From NCBI GenBank assembly GCA_963807305.1, contig CAWEBN010000008.1:372001-436000 (forward strand): a stretch of DNA of 64,000 bases. The letters are read 5' to 3'. This DNA is from JAOPZW01 sp963807305 (lineage in GTDB: Bacteria > Actinomycetota > Thermoleophilia > Solirubrobacterales > Solirubrobacteraceae). Shown one piece after another: positions 34,048 through 41,879 of the stretch. The position numbers and the translations under genes were made by a program. The notes beneath the pieces were generated by a model. The model saw nothing but the letters and a program-made list of their open reading frames with translations. It was not told the DNA's origin and did no database searches. Position 1 is the stretch's first letter. Each line of letters opens with the position of its first letter.

Positions 34048-35112
34048 TTAGAGACCAGTCGGGTGACGGGCGACGTAGCCGCTCGACGAGCGCATGTCGG
34101 ACTGCCAGCGGGTGTTGTTCTTCGTGCGACCGCTGGTGTCGAAGCGGATGCCGGCGACGACCATGTAGGCGTGGCTGGCCTTGGCGTAGATGGTCACCCA
34201 CTGGCCGGGGCCCGCGTCGCCCCAGCTCTCGAAGTCGCCGGAGGCCAGCGCCTGGTCGAGCAGGCCCGCACCGTGCAGGGCGTAGGAGACCGAGCCCGAG
34301 CAGTCATAGCCCGAGTCGTTCCACTTGCCGTGGCCGCCGCCGTAGACGTAGGGCTTGCTGGCGATCTGGTTGCCCGCGGCGATGATCGCCTTGACCGGGT
34401 CTGGGGCGCTGGCGGGCGCGATGGCGAGACCGTCGGGGCCGATCTGGGCGGTGTCGCCGGGGGCCAGCTGCGTGGGCTGGGTGCCGGCGCCGGGATCGTC
34501 CTGGCCGGCCAGGGTGCGTAGCGCGTCGATGTCGCCGGCGTCCATGACGCCGTCGACGGGGCGGTTCTGCGCGGTCTCGAAGGCCTTGACCGCCTTCTCC
34601 GTGGTGGTGCCGAACTCGCCGTCGACGCTGACCTTGAAGCCGGCGCGGGTGAGGAAGTCCTGAAGGACGCGAATGTCGTGGCCGCTCATCCCGCGCTTGA
34701 CCGGGATGCGGTCGCCGAGGCTGTGGTGCGCGCCGTCGTCGTTGGGGTTGTCGGAGAAACCGCCGTTGGCGTTGGCGCTCGACCCGCGCAGCGCGCGCTT
34801 GAGGGCCTTGACGGTGAGCGTGCCGACCGTGCCGCTGGGATCGAGGCGCGAGGCGCGCTGGAAGCGCTTGACGGCCCGCAGCGTCCCGGTCCCGAAGTTG
34901 CCGTCCACCTTCACCTTGAAGCCGGCCTTGCCGAGCGCCAGCTGGAGCTCGCGCACGTCGGGGCCCGAGGCGCCGGGACGCAGCGGGCGATCTCCCAGGT
35001 GCGCCGCCTTGGCCGTCCGGCTGGCGAGTGCGCTCGGCGCGACGACGACGGGTACGCCAAAGGCGAGCACGGCAACGACAGAAATCAGAGAACGGCGGTG
35101 GGACGGCGGCAC
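34048..35112 (-). CDS. secreted peptidoglycan hydrolase: two PG-binding domains plus NlpC/P60-like domain
   Basis: 354 residues from GTG 35112. Signal peptide (LISVVAVLAFGVPVVVAPSA), PG_binding_1 domains at about 46-106 (SGPDVRELQLALGKAGFKVK) and 137-200 (SGHDIRVLQDFLTRAGFKVS), then an NlpC/P60-like catalytic domain with C271 (SGYDCSGSVSYALHGAG) and H314 (KASHAYMVVAGIRFD). It should cleave peptide stems in the cell wall. A c-di-AMP riboswitch precedes it on the same strand, the arrangement known for actinobacterial wall hydrolases. Confidence 0.9.
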   Translation of the reverse strand: MPPSHRRSLISVVAVLAFGVPVVVAPSALASRTAKAAHLGDRPLRPGASGPDVRELQLALGKAGFKVKVDGNFGTGTLRAVKRFQRASRLDPSGTVGTLTVKALKRALRGSSANANGGFSDNPNDDGAHHSLGDRIPVKRGMSGHDIRVLQDFLTRAGFKVSVDGEFGTTTEKAVKAFETAQNRPVDGVMDAGDIDALRTLAGQDDPGAGTQPTQLAPGDTAQIGPDGLAIAPASAPDPVKAIIAAGNQIASKPYVYGGGHGKWNDSGYDCSGSVSYALHGAGLLDQALASGDFESWGDAGPGQWVTIYAKASHAYMVVAGIRFDTSGRTKNNTRWQSDMRSSSGYVARHPTGL

Positions 35113-35133
35113 GACGCTAAAGACCCCTCTTTT

Positions 35134-35278
35134 GGCTTGGGCGCCTACGGGGTTAGCTGTCGGGCTCGCGCGAAAAAGGTCGCGCTACGTCGCGCTCATG
35201 GCGACGATTCGCCCCATGCCACCGAAGTGGCTACTGGGTCCCCCGCTCTCGGCCGTGGCACGGCAGAGATTCGGCTGG
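35134..35278 (-). promoter_or_regulatory. c-di-AMP (ydaO/yuaA) riboswitch
   Basis: On the minus strand, ahead of the cell-wall hydrolase, conserved ydaO segments occur in order: CCGAATCTCTGCCG, GGGGGACCCAG, a GCCAC-TTCG-GTGGC hairpin, GGGGCGAATCG and finally CCGACAGCTAACCCCGTAGG. These match my recollection of the actinobacterial class found upstream of rpf and NlpC/P60 genes. Binding of c-di-AMP normally lowers expression of the downstream gene. Boundaries are approximate. The remaining sequence to 35369 holds no gene. Confidence 0.88.
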
Positions 35279-35369
35279 TCAAAACGACCGGGGCAATCTA
35301 GCGGATAGATCGGCGATTTGGTGGCTTCCTTGAAGAATTCGCCAAAAGTTCCGTCTGACCTTCCGTCGG

Positions 35370-36500
35370 TCACGCACGCAGCACGGCGTCCGCGACGGCC
35401 AGCGCGATCTCCGCGCGGGGTCGCAGCGACGAGGCCAGGACGTACTCATGAGGCGCGTGCGCGCCGCCCCCGCGGGGACCGAGACCGTCGACGGTGAAGG
35501 GGATCGTGGCCGCGAAGTGGGCCGCGTCACTGGCGCCGCCGCGGCCCGCCCCGATGACGGGCCGGCCGACCGCCGCAGCCGCCGCCGCAAGCAGCGGGGC
35601 GGTCGCGTCACGCGCGTCCATCCCCGGCCACTGGCGCACCAGCTGTGCCTCGAGGCGCGCGCCGCCGAGCTCGTCGGGGAGCGCGCGCAGGACGCCCTCG
35701 AAGGCCTCGAGGCTGTCGGCGCGCAGGTCGCAGACCAGCCGGCCGATGCCGGGCACGACGTTGAAGGCGTCGCCGACGTGCAGCACGGTCGGCACCGCGG
35801 TCAGGCGCTGGGGGCCCTGCGGATCCTGGCTGCGCGCCACCGCCTGGGCCGCCGAGGCCAGCGCGAGCAGCGCGTTGATCCCCTTGTCGGGCGCCGAGCC
35901 CGAGTGCGCGCTGCGCCCGTGGGCGGTCACGCTCAGGGTGCCGGCCGCCTTGCGGCGGACGACCACGGCCTCGAGGTCGTCCTCGGCCAGCTGGCCGGCC
36001 TCGAAGCACAGGCACGCGTCGAAGCCCTCGAAGCGCGGGACGTGGACGAAGGGGCCGACGCGCCACTCCTCGTCGCAGACCAGCAGCAGGGCGACCTCCG
36101 CGAACTCGCCCGCGCGCGTGGCGAGGGCGCGCAGGAGGCCGAGCGCGAGCACGTCGCCGCCCTTCATGTCGATCGCACCCGAGCCCAGGAGCTGCTCGCC
36201 GTCGCGCGTCAGCGGGCGGTGCTCCTCGTGGGCGACGACGGTGTCGAGGTGCCCCAGCAGCAGCATCCGCCGCGAGCCCGATCCGGCCAGGCGGACGAGC
36301 AGGTCAGCGGCGTGATCGGGCGAGGAGCACTCGATCCGCTCGATCGTCGCCTCGTCGGGTGCCAACGCCGCGACGAGCGCGGCCGCCTCGTCCGCGCCGT
36401 GTACATCGCCGCTCGGCGTCGAGATCGCGACGAGCGCCTCGAGCTCGCGCTCGGCGCGGGTCGCGATGGCGGCGGCGTGCTGTGCGATCCACGGCTCCAC
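35370..36500 (-). CDS. M20 family metallopeptidase (glutamate carboxypeptidase-like)
   Basis: 376 residues from GTG 36500. Zinc ligands and catalytic residues are in LLLGHLDTVV (His, Asp), SGAIDMKGGDV (Asp) and LVCDEEWRVG (Glu-Glu); the dimerisation domain has AHGRSAHSGSAPDKGINAL. The last His ligand is in GGGAHAPHEYV. The protein resembles CPG2/ArgE-like peptidases that cleave C-terminal glutamate or acyl groups from small substrates. Divergent from the peroxiredoxin gene with only 22 bases between starts. Confidence 0.9.
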   Translation of the reverse strand: MEPWIAQHAAAIATRAERELEALVAISTPSGDVHGADEAAALVAALAPDEATIERIECSSPDHAADLLVRLAGSGSRRMLLLGHLDTVVAHEEHRPLTRDGEQLLGSGAIDMKGGDVLALGLLRALATRAGEFAEVALLLVCDEEWRVGPFVHVPRFEGFDACLCFEAGQLAEDDLEAVVVRRKAAGTLSVTAHGRSAHSGSAPDKGINALLALASAAQAVARSQDPQGPQRLTAVPTVLHVGDAFNVVPGIGRLVCDLRADSLEAFEGVLRALPDELGGARLEAQLVRQWPGMDARDATAPLLAAAAAAVGRPVIGAGRGGASDAAHFAATIPFTVDGLGPRGGGAHAPHEYVLASSLRPRAEIALAVADAVLRA

Positions 36501-36522
36501 GGCTTCCGTACCCTTTCACGCA

Positions 36523-36987
36523 ATGGCCTCTGCACCGCACGTGGGCGATCGCGCCCCCGACTTCGCCCTGGAGGGCACGGCCGGAACCTTCCGTCTCTCC
36601 GACCACCGCGGGCAGCGGGTCGTGCTGCTCTTCTACCCCGGCGACGAAACCGCCGTCTGCACGCGGCAGTTCTGCTCCTACCGTGACCGCTCCGACGACA
36701 TGAGCGCGCTCGATGCGGTGGTCGTCGGGATCTCCCACCAGGACCTCGACTCCCACGAGGCCTTCACCCAGCACCACGGGCTGACCGTGCCGCTGCTGGC
36801 CGACGTCGATCGCGAGGTCGCGCGCGCCTACGGCGTCTCGGCGCCGCTGATCGGCACGCGCCGCGCCGCCTTCGTGATCGACGAGGACGGCATCGTGCGC
36901 CACCGCCACGTGCACGCCCTCGGCCTGGACTACCAGGACGCCGACGACCTGGCCGCGGCGCTGGACGCGCTTCCCGCGCGAGCGTGA
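36523..36987 (+). CDS. peroxiredoxin (BCP/AhpC-TSA)
   Basis: 154 residues from ATG 36523. The peroxidatic cysteine C46 is in YPGDETAVCTRQFC, matching PxxxTxxC, and C51 sits at the +5 position of BCP-type resolving cysteines. FALEGTAGTFRLSDHRGQRV gives the usual N-terminus. It reduces peroxides with thioredoxin-like donors. Its stop overlaps the start of the truncated PLD gene by 4 bases. Confidence 0.93.
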   Translation: MASAPHVGDRAPDFALEGTAGTFRLSDHRGQRVVLLFYPGDETAVCTRQFCSYRDRSDDMSALDAVVVGISHQDLDSHEAFTQHHGLTVPLLADVDREVARAYGVSAPLIGTRRAAFVIDEDGIVRHRHVHALGLDYQDADDLAAALDALPARA

Positions 36988-37403
36988 TCGAAGAGCGCAC
37001 GCTCGGCGACGGCGGGCAGACGGCCGAGGCGATCGCCGATCGCCTGGTCGGCCGGCTCGCCGCGGCGCAGCGCTCGCTCGACATCGCCCTCTACGACGTG
37101 CGCCTGCCCGGCGCGATCGGCGACACCGTGGCGGGCGCGATCCGCGCCGCCGCGTCCCGCGGCGTCGCCGTGCGCATCGCGTTCAACCAAGACGGCGACC
37201 GCGCCGTCAAGTCGCCGGCGCGCACCGAGCCGTCGCTGCTCGAGCAGCTCGGCGTGCCGTTGCGGGCGATCCCCGGCGACCCGGACCTCATGCACCCAGG
37301 GGCGCACCCCTACGCGCGCTATCCCCCTACGCGGCCGGCTGAATCCCCTGACGGCGCGCGCCCGCGCGCACGCGCGCGACGACCTCGTCGGGGTCGTCGG
37401 TGA
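36984..37403 (+). pseudogene. phospholipase D-like protein, truncated at the first HKD motif
   Basis: From GTG 36984 the first about 103 residues read as a PLD-family N-terminus: AAAQRSLDIALYDVRLPG, RGVAVRIAFNQDGDRA, EPSLLEQLGVPLRAIPGDPD then LMH. In intact relatives the HKD catalytic motif follows at this point, but here the frame ends in Pro/Arg-rich sequence that is antisense to the LOG gene. Both HKD motifs are absent, so it cannot be an active hydrolase. The break is near 37290. Confidence 0.8.
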
Positions 37404-38040
37404 CGGTGATGAGGTCGAGGTCCGACGGCGCGATCATCCCGTCGGCCAGCAGCCGCTCGCCCAGCCAGTCGGTCAGTCCGGCCCAGTAGCTCGAGCGCAC
37501 GAGGACGACGGGGAAGTGGCGGATCTTGGCGGTCTGGATGAGCAGGAGCGCCTCGAAGAGCTCGTCGAGGGTCCCGAAACCGCCGGGGAGGACGACGAAC
37601 GCGCTCGCGAAGCGCACGAACATGACCTTGCGCGTGAAGAAGTAGTGGAAGCGCAGCGACACGTCCTGGTAGGCGTTCGCGCCCTGCTCGAACGGCAGCT
37701 CGATGTTGAGGCCGACGCTCGTCATGCCGGCCTCCTTGGCGCCGCGATTGGCCGCCTCCATGATGCCCGGGCCGCCGCCGGTGATGACGGCGAAGCCGGC
37801 CTCGCCGAGGCGCCGCGCCGTCTCACGCGCGAGCGCGTAGTCGGGGTGATCCGTCGCCGTGCGGGCCGAGCCGAAGACCGACACCGCGCAACCCAGATCG
37901 CCCAGTGCCTCATAGCCCGCGACGAGCTCGGCGCGGATGCGGTCGAGCCGTTCCTCCTCCGTGCGCTCGGTCAGGACCGCGGGTCGCTCGGCGCCCAGGA
38001 GCTCCTCGTCGGGGGTGGCCGGGCGGATCGCGTCGGGCAC
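37327..38040 (-). CDS. LOG family protein (TIGR00730 Rossmann fold)
   Basis: 237 residues from GTG 38040. Contains VFGSARTATDHPDYALARET, the nucleotide-binding GGGPGIMEAANRGAKEAG and the signature LPGGFGTLDELFEALLLIQT. LOG proteins are AMP phosphoribohydrolases (cytokinin-activating type in plants; often generic nucleotide 5'-monophosphate hydrolases in bacteria). The conserved R and E residues of PGGxGTxxE are intact. Its 3' end overlaps the convergent PLD remnant. Confidence 0.92.
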   Translation of the reverse strand: MPDAIRPATPDEELLGAERPAVLTERTEEERLDRIRAELVAGYEALGDLGCAVSVFGSARTATDHPDYALARETARRLGEAGFAVITGGGPGIMEAANRGAKEAGMTSVGLNIELPFEQGANAYQDVSLRFHYFFTRKVMFVRFASAFVVLPGGFGTLDELFEALLLIQTAKIRHFPVVLVRSSYWAGLTDWLGERLLADGMIAPSDLDLITVTDDPDEVVARVRAGARRQGIQPAA

Positions 38041-38091
38041 CGGCCGAGCGTAGATGATGGCTTCGCGCTCGCTCCGCGCGACGTTCTGGGG

Positions 38092-38136
38092 CGAGCGGTG
38101 ATTTTCGCCCGCATAGCGGGCATTTCCCACCGCTCG
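38092..38136. other. nested hairpin in the divergent LOG / repeat-protein gap
   Basis: Outer arms CGAGCGGTG (38092-38100) and CACCGCTCG (38128-38136) pair perfectly over 9 bp. An inner perfect stem GCCCGC-ATA-GCGGGC (38107-38121) sits between two near-identical six-base A/T-rich internal-loop strands (ATTTTC, ATTTCC). The architecture matches the element at 63626-63676. It could be a REP-like unit, a divergent regulatory site or part of the LOG leader. Confidence 0.7.
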
Positions 38137-38220
38137 TTGCTCGTCTCCGGCGGCGATCGGTCGTCACGATGGGCAGCGGCACTACATCGACGGGCGCGGG
38201 GCGGTACAAACTGATTGGCG

Positions 38221-39447
38221 ATGGCGGAAGAACCGACCCCTACGGAATCCGACGAGAAGCAGGACGCTCCCGTCGGCGAAGAGGCCGGATCGGCCCCAGC
38301 GCCGGCGGCCGAGACGGCACTTCCTGCAGCCGAGGCGGAGCAGCCCGCGGCGGCCGCTGAGCAGCCCGCGCCCGCCGCCGAGCAACCCGCGCCCGCCGTC
38401 GAGCAGGCCGCGCCGATCGAGCAGCCCGCGCCCGCGGCAGAGCAGCCGCGCCGGCGAGCAGGCCGCGCCGACCGAGCAGCCCGCGCCGACCGAGCAGCGC
38501 CGCGCCGGCGGAGCAGCGCCGCGCCGGTGGAGCAGCCCGCGCCGGTGGAGCAGGCCGCGCCCGCCGCGGAGCAGGCCGCGCCGGCTGGGCAGGCCGCACC
38601 CGACTCGGAGCAGGCCGCGCCGGCCGCTGAGCAGCCCGCGCCCGCCGCCGAGCAACCCGCGCCCGCCGTCGAGCAGGCCGCGCCCGCGGCAGAGCAGCCC
38701 GCGCCGGTGGAGCAGCCCGCGCCGGTGGAGCAGCCCGCGCCAGTGGAGCAGGGCGCGCCCGGGGCCGAGCAGCCCGCGGCCGCCGAGCAGCAGCGCGCTC
38801 CCGGCGGCGGCAAGGGCGGGCGGGGGCAGGGCAAGCCTCGGCGCGACCGGCCGCGGCGCGATCGGGGGCCCAGGCCCGCGCGGGGCGGGCGCCAGCAGCC
38901 GCAACGCGCCACCGGCCCGCTGCCCTTCCAGGAGCTGCGCGACGCCGCGACCGCGGTCGTCGACCTGTTCGGCGCCCGCCAGGCCCTGAAGGACGCCTTC
39001 TCCGCCCTCGGCGAGAAGGAGCGCCGCGACCTGTCGCGGCTCGTGGCCGAGGACGGCGACTGGCGCGTGCGCGCCCGCAACATCGCCGCCGGCTCGCTCG
39101 GCGCCGGGCGTGTGGGCAAGGCGCTCGCGGCGCAGCAGATCTCGATGGCCCGCGTCGAGGACCTCTGGCCGATCACGCTCTCGCGCGAGGAGGCCGCCGA
39201 GCGCCAGTCGCGCGTGCGAAGCGCGCGCCAGCGCGACGAGCGTCGCGCCAAGCGCGACTCGGAGCGCGAGCAGCGCAGCGACCGCGTCTCACGCGCCGAA
39301 CTCGAGAAGGCGCAGGACGGCCGCGTCGGCGCGCAGATCCGCATCGTCATCGGCGGCCAGCCCCGCGACCGCAAGCGCAAGGGCGAGGACCCGCCCAAGG
39401 AGGAGCCGAAGAAGGGCTCCGACGTCCTCGACCGCCTCGGGTACTGA
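38221..39447 (+). CDS. Ala/Pro/Glu/Gln low-complexity repeat protein with basic C-terminal domain
   Basis: 408 residues from ATG 38221. Residues about 35-195 are (A)EQPAPA / VEQAAP-type repeats, followed by a Gly/Arg-rich linker (GGGKGGRGQGKPRRDRPRRD) and a C-terminal domain of about 180 residues with FQELRDAATAVVDLFGARQA and ARVEDLWPITLSREEAAERQ. Between about 38446 and 38530 the repeats are read out of register as an Arg-rich patch because of three indels (-2, +1, +1) that restore the frame. A nucleic-acid-binding role fits the basic linker, but no family is recognised. Confidence 0.75.
   Translation: MAEEPTPTESDEKQDAPVGEEAGSAPAPAAETALPAAEAEQPAAAAEQPAPAAEQPAPAVEQAAPIEQPAPAAEQPRRRAGRADRAARADRAAPRRRSSAAPVEQPAPVEQAAPAAEQAAPAGQAAPDSEQAAPAAEQPAPAAEQPAPAVEQAAPAAEQPAPVEQPAPVEQPAPVEQGAPGAEQPAAAEQQRAPGGGKGGRGQGKPRRDRPRRDRGPRPARGGRQQPQRATGPLPFQELRDAATAVVDLFGARQALKDAFSALGEKERRDLSRLVAEDGDWRVRARNIAAGSLGAGRVGKALAAQQISMARVEDLWPITLSREEAAERQSRVRSARQRDERRAKRDSEREQRSDRVSRAELEKAQDGRVGAQIRIVIGGQPRDRKRKGEDPPKEEPKKGSDVLDRLGY
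38351..38684. repeat. exact 64-bp direct repeat inside the repeat-protein gene
   Basis: Bases 38351-38414 and 38621-38684 are identical and lie 270 bases apart, an exact 90-codon offset. Both encode the same AEQPAPAAEQPAPAVEQAAP block. Recent in-frame duplication is the likely origin. Confidence 0.88.
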
Positions 39448-39494
39448 ACGACCGCAACAGACGGTCGTGCGCGCGGCGTCTTGCAGTGCCGCGC

Positions 39495-39725
39495 CGCGCT
39501 ACAGCATCACCGAGGGGGACGGCGTCCGTGCGCTGGTGTCGGGTCCCGGGCCCGGAGTCTCTGCGCAGATCGCGCGCGTTTCGCAAGACCTTGCGCCGCG
39601 GCCCGCCGGGGCGTGGGCTCCATCGACGTGGAGAGTCGCCGTCAATGGAGCCCACCCCCTCGCGGCCCTCTGAGAGGTGTCACGAAGGTCGCGCTGTTCG
39701 CGCCCCAAGGCGCAGACGCCCGCGG
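39495..39725. repeat. rearranged relative of the intergenic element
   Basis: This occupies most of the 374-base gap 39448-39821; no gene is seen. ACAGCATCACCGAGGGG (39501-39517) equals the terminal 17-mer of the elements at 22.3 and 63.6 kb. Downstream, CGCGTTTCGCAA, then GTCAATG followed by CCACCCCCTC, then GAGGTGT.ACGAA and CCAAGGCGC recur in the same order as in 22075-22215. Relative to the 22-kb copy, the 17-mer is inverted with respect to this core, so the copy is rearranged or truncated. The last 95 bases before 39822 show no further structure. Confidence 0.5.
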
Positions 39726-39821
39726 ATGCCCGCGCGCAAGCGCACTGACGCAATCCCTGGAAATCAGGTTGCCTTTCAGGTAGATAGGCGGCCCACCCCA
39801 CCTTGCGATTCGGAGGCCCTC

Positions 39822-41213
39822 GTGCCGCTCAAGCCCGATCCGACCTTCTACCCGTCCCCGGCGAGCGCCGCCGAGGGACCGGCGGAGAAGCTGGCCTACG
39901 TCGTCACGCTGAACACCGGCACCAACGGCGACCGGCGCCCCGACGCGCTCGCCGTCGTCGACGTCGACCCGGCCTCCTCCACGTACGGCTCCGCCATCGG
40001 CCGCCTGGACATGCCCAACGTCGGCGACGAACTGCACCACTTCGGCTGGAACGCGTGCTCGAGCGCGCTGTGCCCGTGGGCGCCGCATCCGCACGTCGAG
40101 CGTCGCTACCTCGTCGTCCCGGGCCTGCGCTCGAGCCGCATCCACGTCGTCGACGTCAAGGACGACCCGGTCAACCCCAAGTTGGCGACGGTCGTCGAGC
40201 CCGAGGACCTGCACCACCGCACGGGCTACAGCCGGCCGCACACCGTCCACTGCGGGCCGGACGGCCTGTACGTGAGCGCCCTCGGCAACCCGTCGGGCGA
40301 CGGCCCGGGCGGCGTGCTGCTGCTCGACCACGATGACTTCAGCCCGCGCGGGCGCTGGGAGATCGACCGCGGCCCGCAGCACCTGGCCTACGACGTGTTC
40401 TGGAACATCGGCTACGACACGCTGCTGACCAGCGAGTGGGGCACGCCCAACATGGTCGAGAACGGCGTCAACCCCGAGCTGCTGCTCTCCAACCAGTACG
40501 GCCACCACCTGCACGTCTGGGACCTGCGCCGCCGGCGCCACAAGCAGGCGATCGACCTCGGCCCCGAGCACCAGATGGTCCTCGAGCTGCGCCCCGCCCA
40601 CGACCCGTCGCGGCCGTACGGCTTCGTCGGTGTCGTCGTCTCGACGGCCGACCTGAGCGCGTCGGTGTGGCTGTGGCGCCGGCAGGACGACGGCAGCGTC
40701 GCCGTCGAGAAGGTCATCACCATCCCGGCCGAGCCCGCGGAGCCCGATCAGCTGCCCGACGCGCTGAAGCCCTTCAGCGCCGTGCCGCCGCTGGTCACCG
40801 ACATCGCACTGAGCATCGACGACCAGGAGCTCTTCGTCTCCTGCTGGGGCACCGGCGAGCTCAAGCGCTACGACGTCTCGACCCCCGGCAGCCCGAAGGA
40901 GACCGCCAGCGTCCGCCTCGGCGGCATCGTCGAGCGCGCGCCGCACCCCGCCTCGGGCCCGGTCAACGGCGGACCGCAGATGGTCGAGGTCAGCCGCGAC
41001 GGCAAGCGCGTGTACCTGACCAACTCGCTCTACGCCTCGTGGGACGCGCAGTTCTACCCCGAGGGCATCGACGGCTGGATGGTCAAGCTCGACAACAACG
41101 GCTCGCTGGAGCTCGACCCGAAGTTCTTCCTGGAGTTCGACGACGAGCGCCCCCACCAGATCCGCCTCGAGGGCGGCGACGCCTCGAGCGACTCCTACTG
41201 CTTCCCGTCGTGA
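39822..41213 (+). CDS. selenium-binding protein SBP56 / methanethiol oxidase
   Basis: 463 residues from GTG 39822 (CGGAGG about 6 bases upstream). Strong SBP56 signatures: KLAYVVTLNTGTNGDRRPDA, LHHFGWNACSSALCPW, SRPHTVHCGPDGLYVSALGN, SEWGTPNMVENGVNPELLLS, DIALSIDDQELFVSCWGTGE and RPHQIRLEGGDASSDSYCFP. In bacteria characterised members are copper-dependent methanethiol oxidases, giving formaldehyde, sulfide and peroxide. No signal peptide is seen, unlike some periplasmic MtoX. Its stop overlaps the next membrane-protein start by 4 bases. Confidence 0.94.
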   Translation: MPLKPDPTFYPSPASAAEGPAEKLAYVVTLNTGTNGDRRPDALAVVDVDPASSTYGSAIGRLDMPNVGDELHHFGWNACSSALCPWAPHPHVERRYLVVPGLRSSRIHVVDVKDDPVNPKLATVVEPEDLHHRTGYSRPHTVHCGPDGLYVSALGNPSGDGPGGVLLLDHDDFSPRGRWEIDRGPQHLAYDVFWNIGYDTLLTSEWGTPNMVENGVNPELLLSNQYGHHLHVWDLRRRRHKQAIDLGPEHQMVLELRPAHDPSRPYGFVGVVVSTADLSASVWLWRRQDDGSVAVEKVITIPAEPAEPDQLPDALKPFSAVPPLVTDIALSIDDQELFVSCWGTGELKRYDVSTPGSPKETASVRLGGIVERAPHPASGPVNGGPQMVEVSRDGKRVYLTNSLYASWDAQFYPEGIDGWMVKLDNNGSLELDPKFFLEFDDERPHQIRLEGGDASSDSYCFPS

Positions 41214-41848
41214 GCGCCGACGCGGCATGGCTGACCCTGGCCGGGCTCGGTGTCTACCACGGCATCAACCCGGCCATGGGCTGGCTCTTCGCCGTCTCGC
41301 GCGGGATGCAGGAGCGCAGCCGTCGCGCCGTGCTGCGCTCGCTGGTGCCGATCGCCATCGGCCATGAGGCCTCGATCGCGCTGGTGGCCCTGCTCGTCCT
41401 CGGGCTGAGCACGACGACCGATCCGAAGGCGCTGCGAATCGGCGCCGCGGCGGCGCTCGTCGCCTTCGGGATCTTCCGCTTCCTCAAGCCGCGCGCGCAC
41501 TTCCGCTGGACGTCCATGCGCGTCTCCGACCGCGAGCTGGGGATGTGGTCGTTCCTGATGTCGACCGCGCACGGCGCCGGGCTCATGGTCGCGCCGGTCA
41601 TCCTCGGCCTGCGCGCCTCGCAGAGCGGCGGCCACGACGACATGGCCATGCTCGCCGGCGGCCCGCTCGACATCACCGCGGTCGGACTGGCCGTCCATGT
41701 CGGGGCGATGGTCGCCGTCATGGGCGCCATCGCGTACTTCGTCTATGCCCGCGTCGGCCTGCAGATCCTGCGCCGCGCGTGGCTGAACACCGATCAGGTG
41801 TGGGCGGGGGCCTTCGTCCTCGCCGGCCTCGTCACGCTCACCAGCTGA
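41210..41848 (+). CDS. polytopic membrane protein coupled to SBP56
   Basis: 212 residues from GTG 41210. About six membrane helices with histidines inside or near them: GVYHGINPAMGWLFAVS, IGHEASIALVALLVLG, MSTAHGAGLMVAPVIL and HVGAMVAVMG. The texture resembles small metal-ion permeases (HupE/NicO-like), but no family signature is certain. Because SBP56 methanethiol oxidases need copper, a role in metal supply is a reasonable inference from the GTGA coupling. It could equally export a sulfur product. Confidence 0.65.
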   Translation: MSADAAWLTLAGLGVYHGINPAMGWLFAVSRGMQERSRRAVLRSLVPIAIGHEASIALVALLVLGLSTTTDPKALRIGAAAALVAFGIFRFLKPRAHFRWTSMRVSDRELGMWSFLMSTAHGAGLMVAPVILGLRASQSGGHDDMAMLAGGPLDITAVGLAVHVGAMVAVMGAIAYFVYARVGLQILRRAWLNTDQVWAGAFVLAGLVTLTS

Positions 41849-41879
41849 CAGTAGGCTCGTCCACCGAGGGGGCTCTCGG

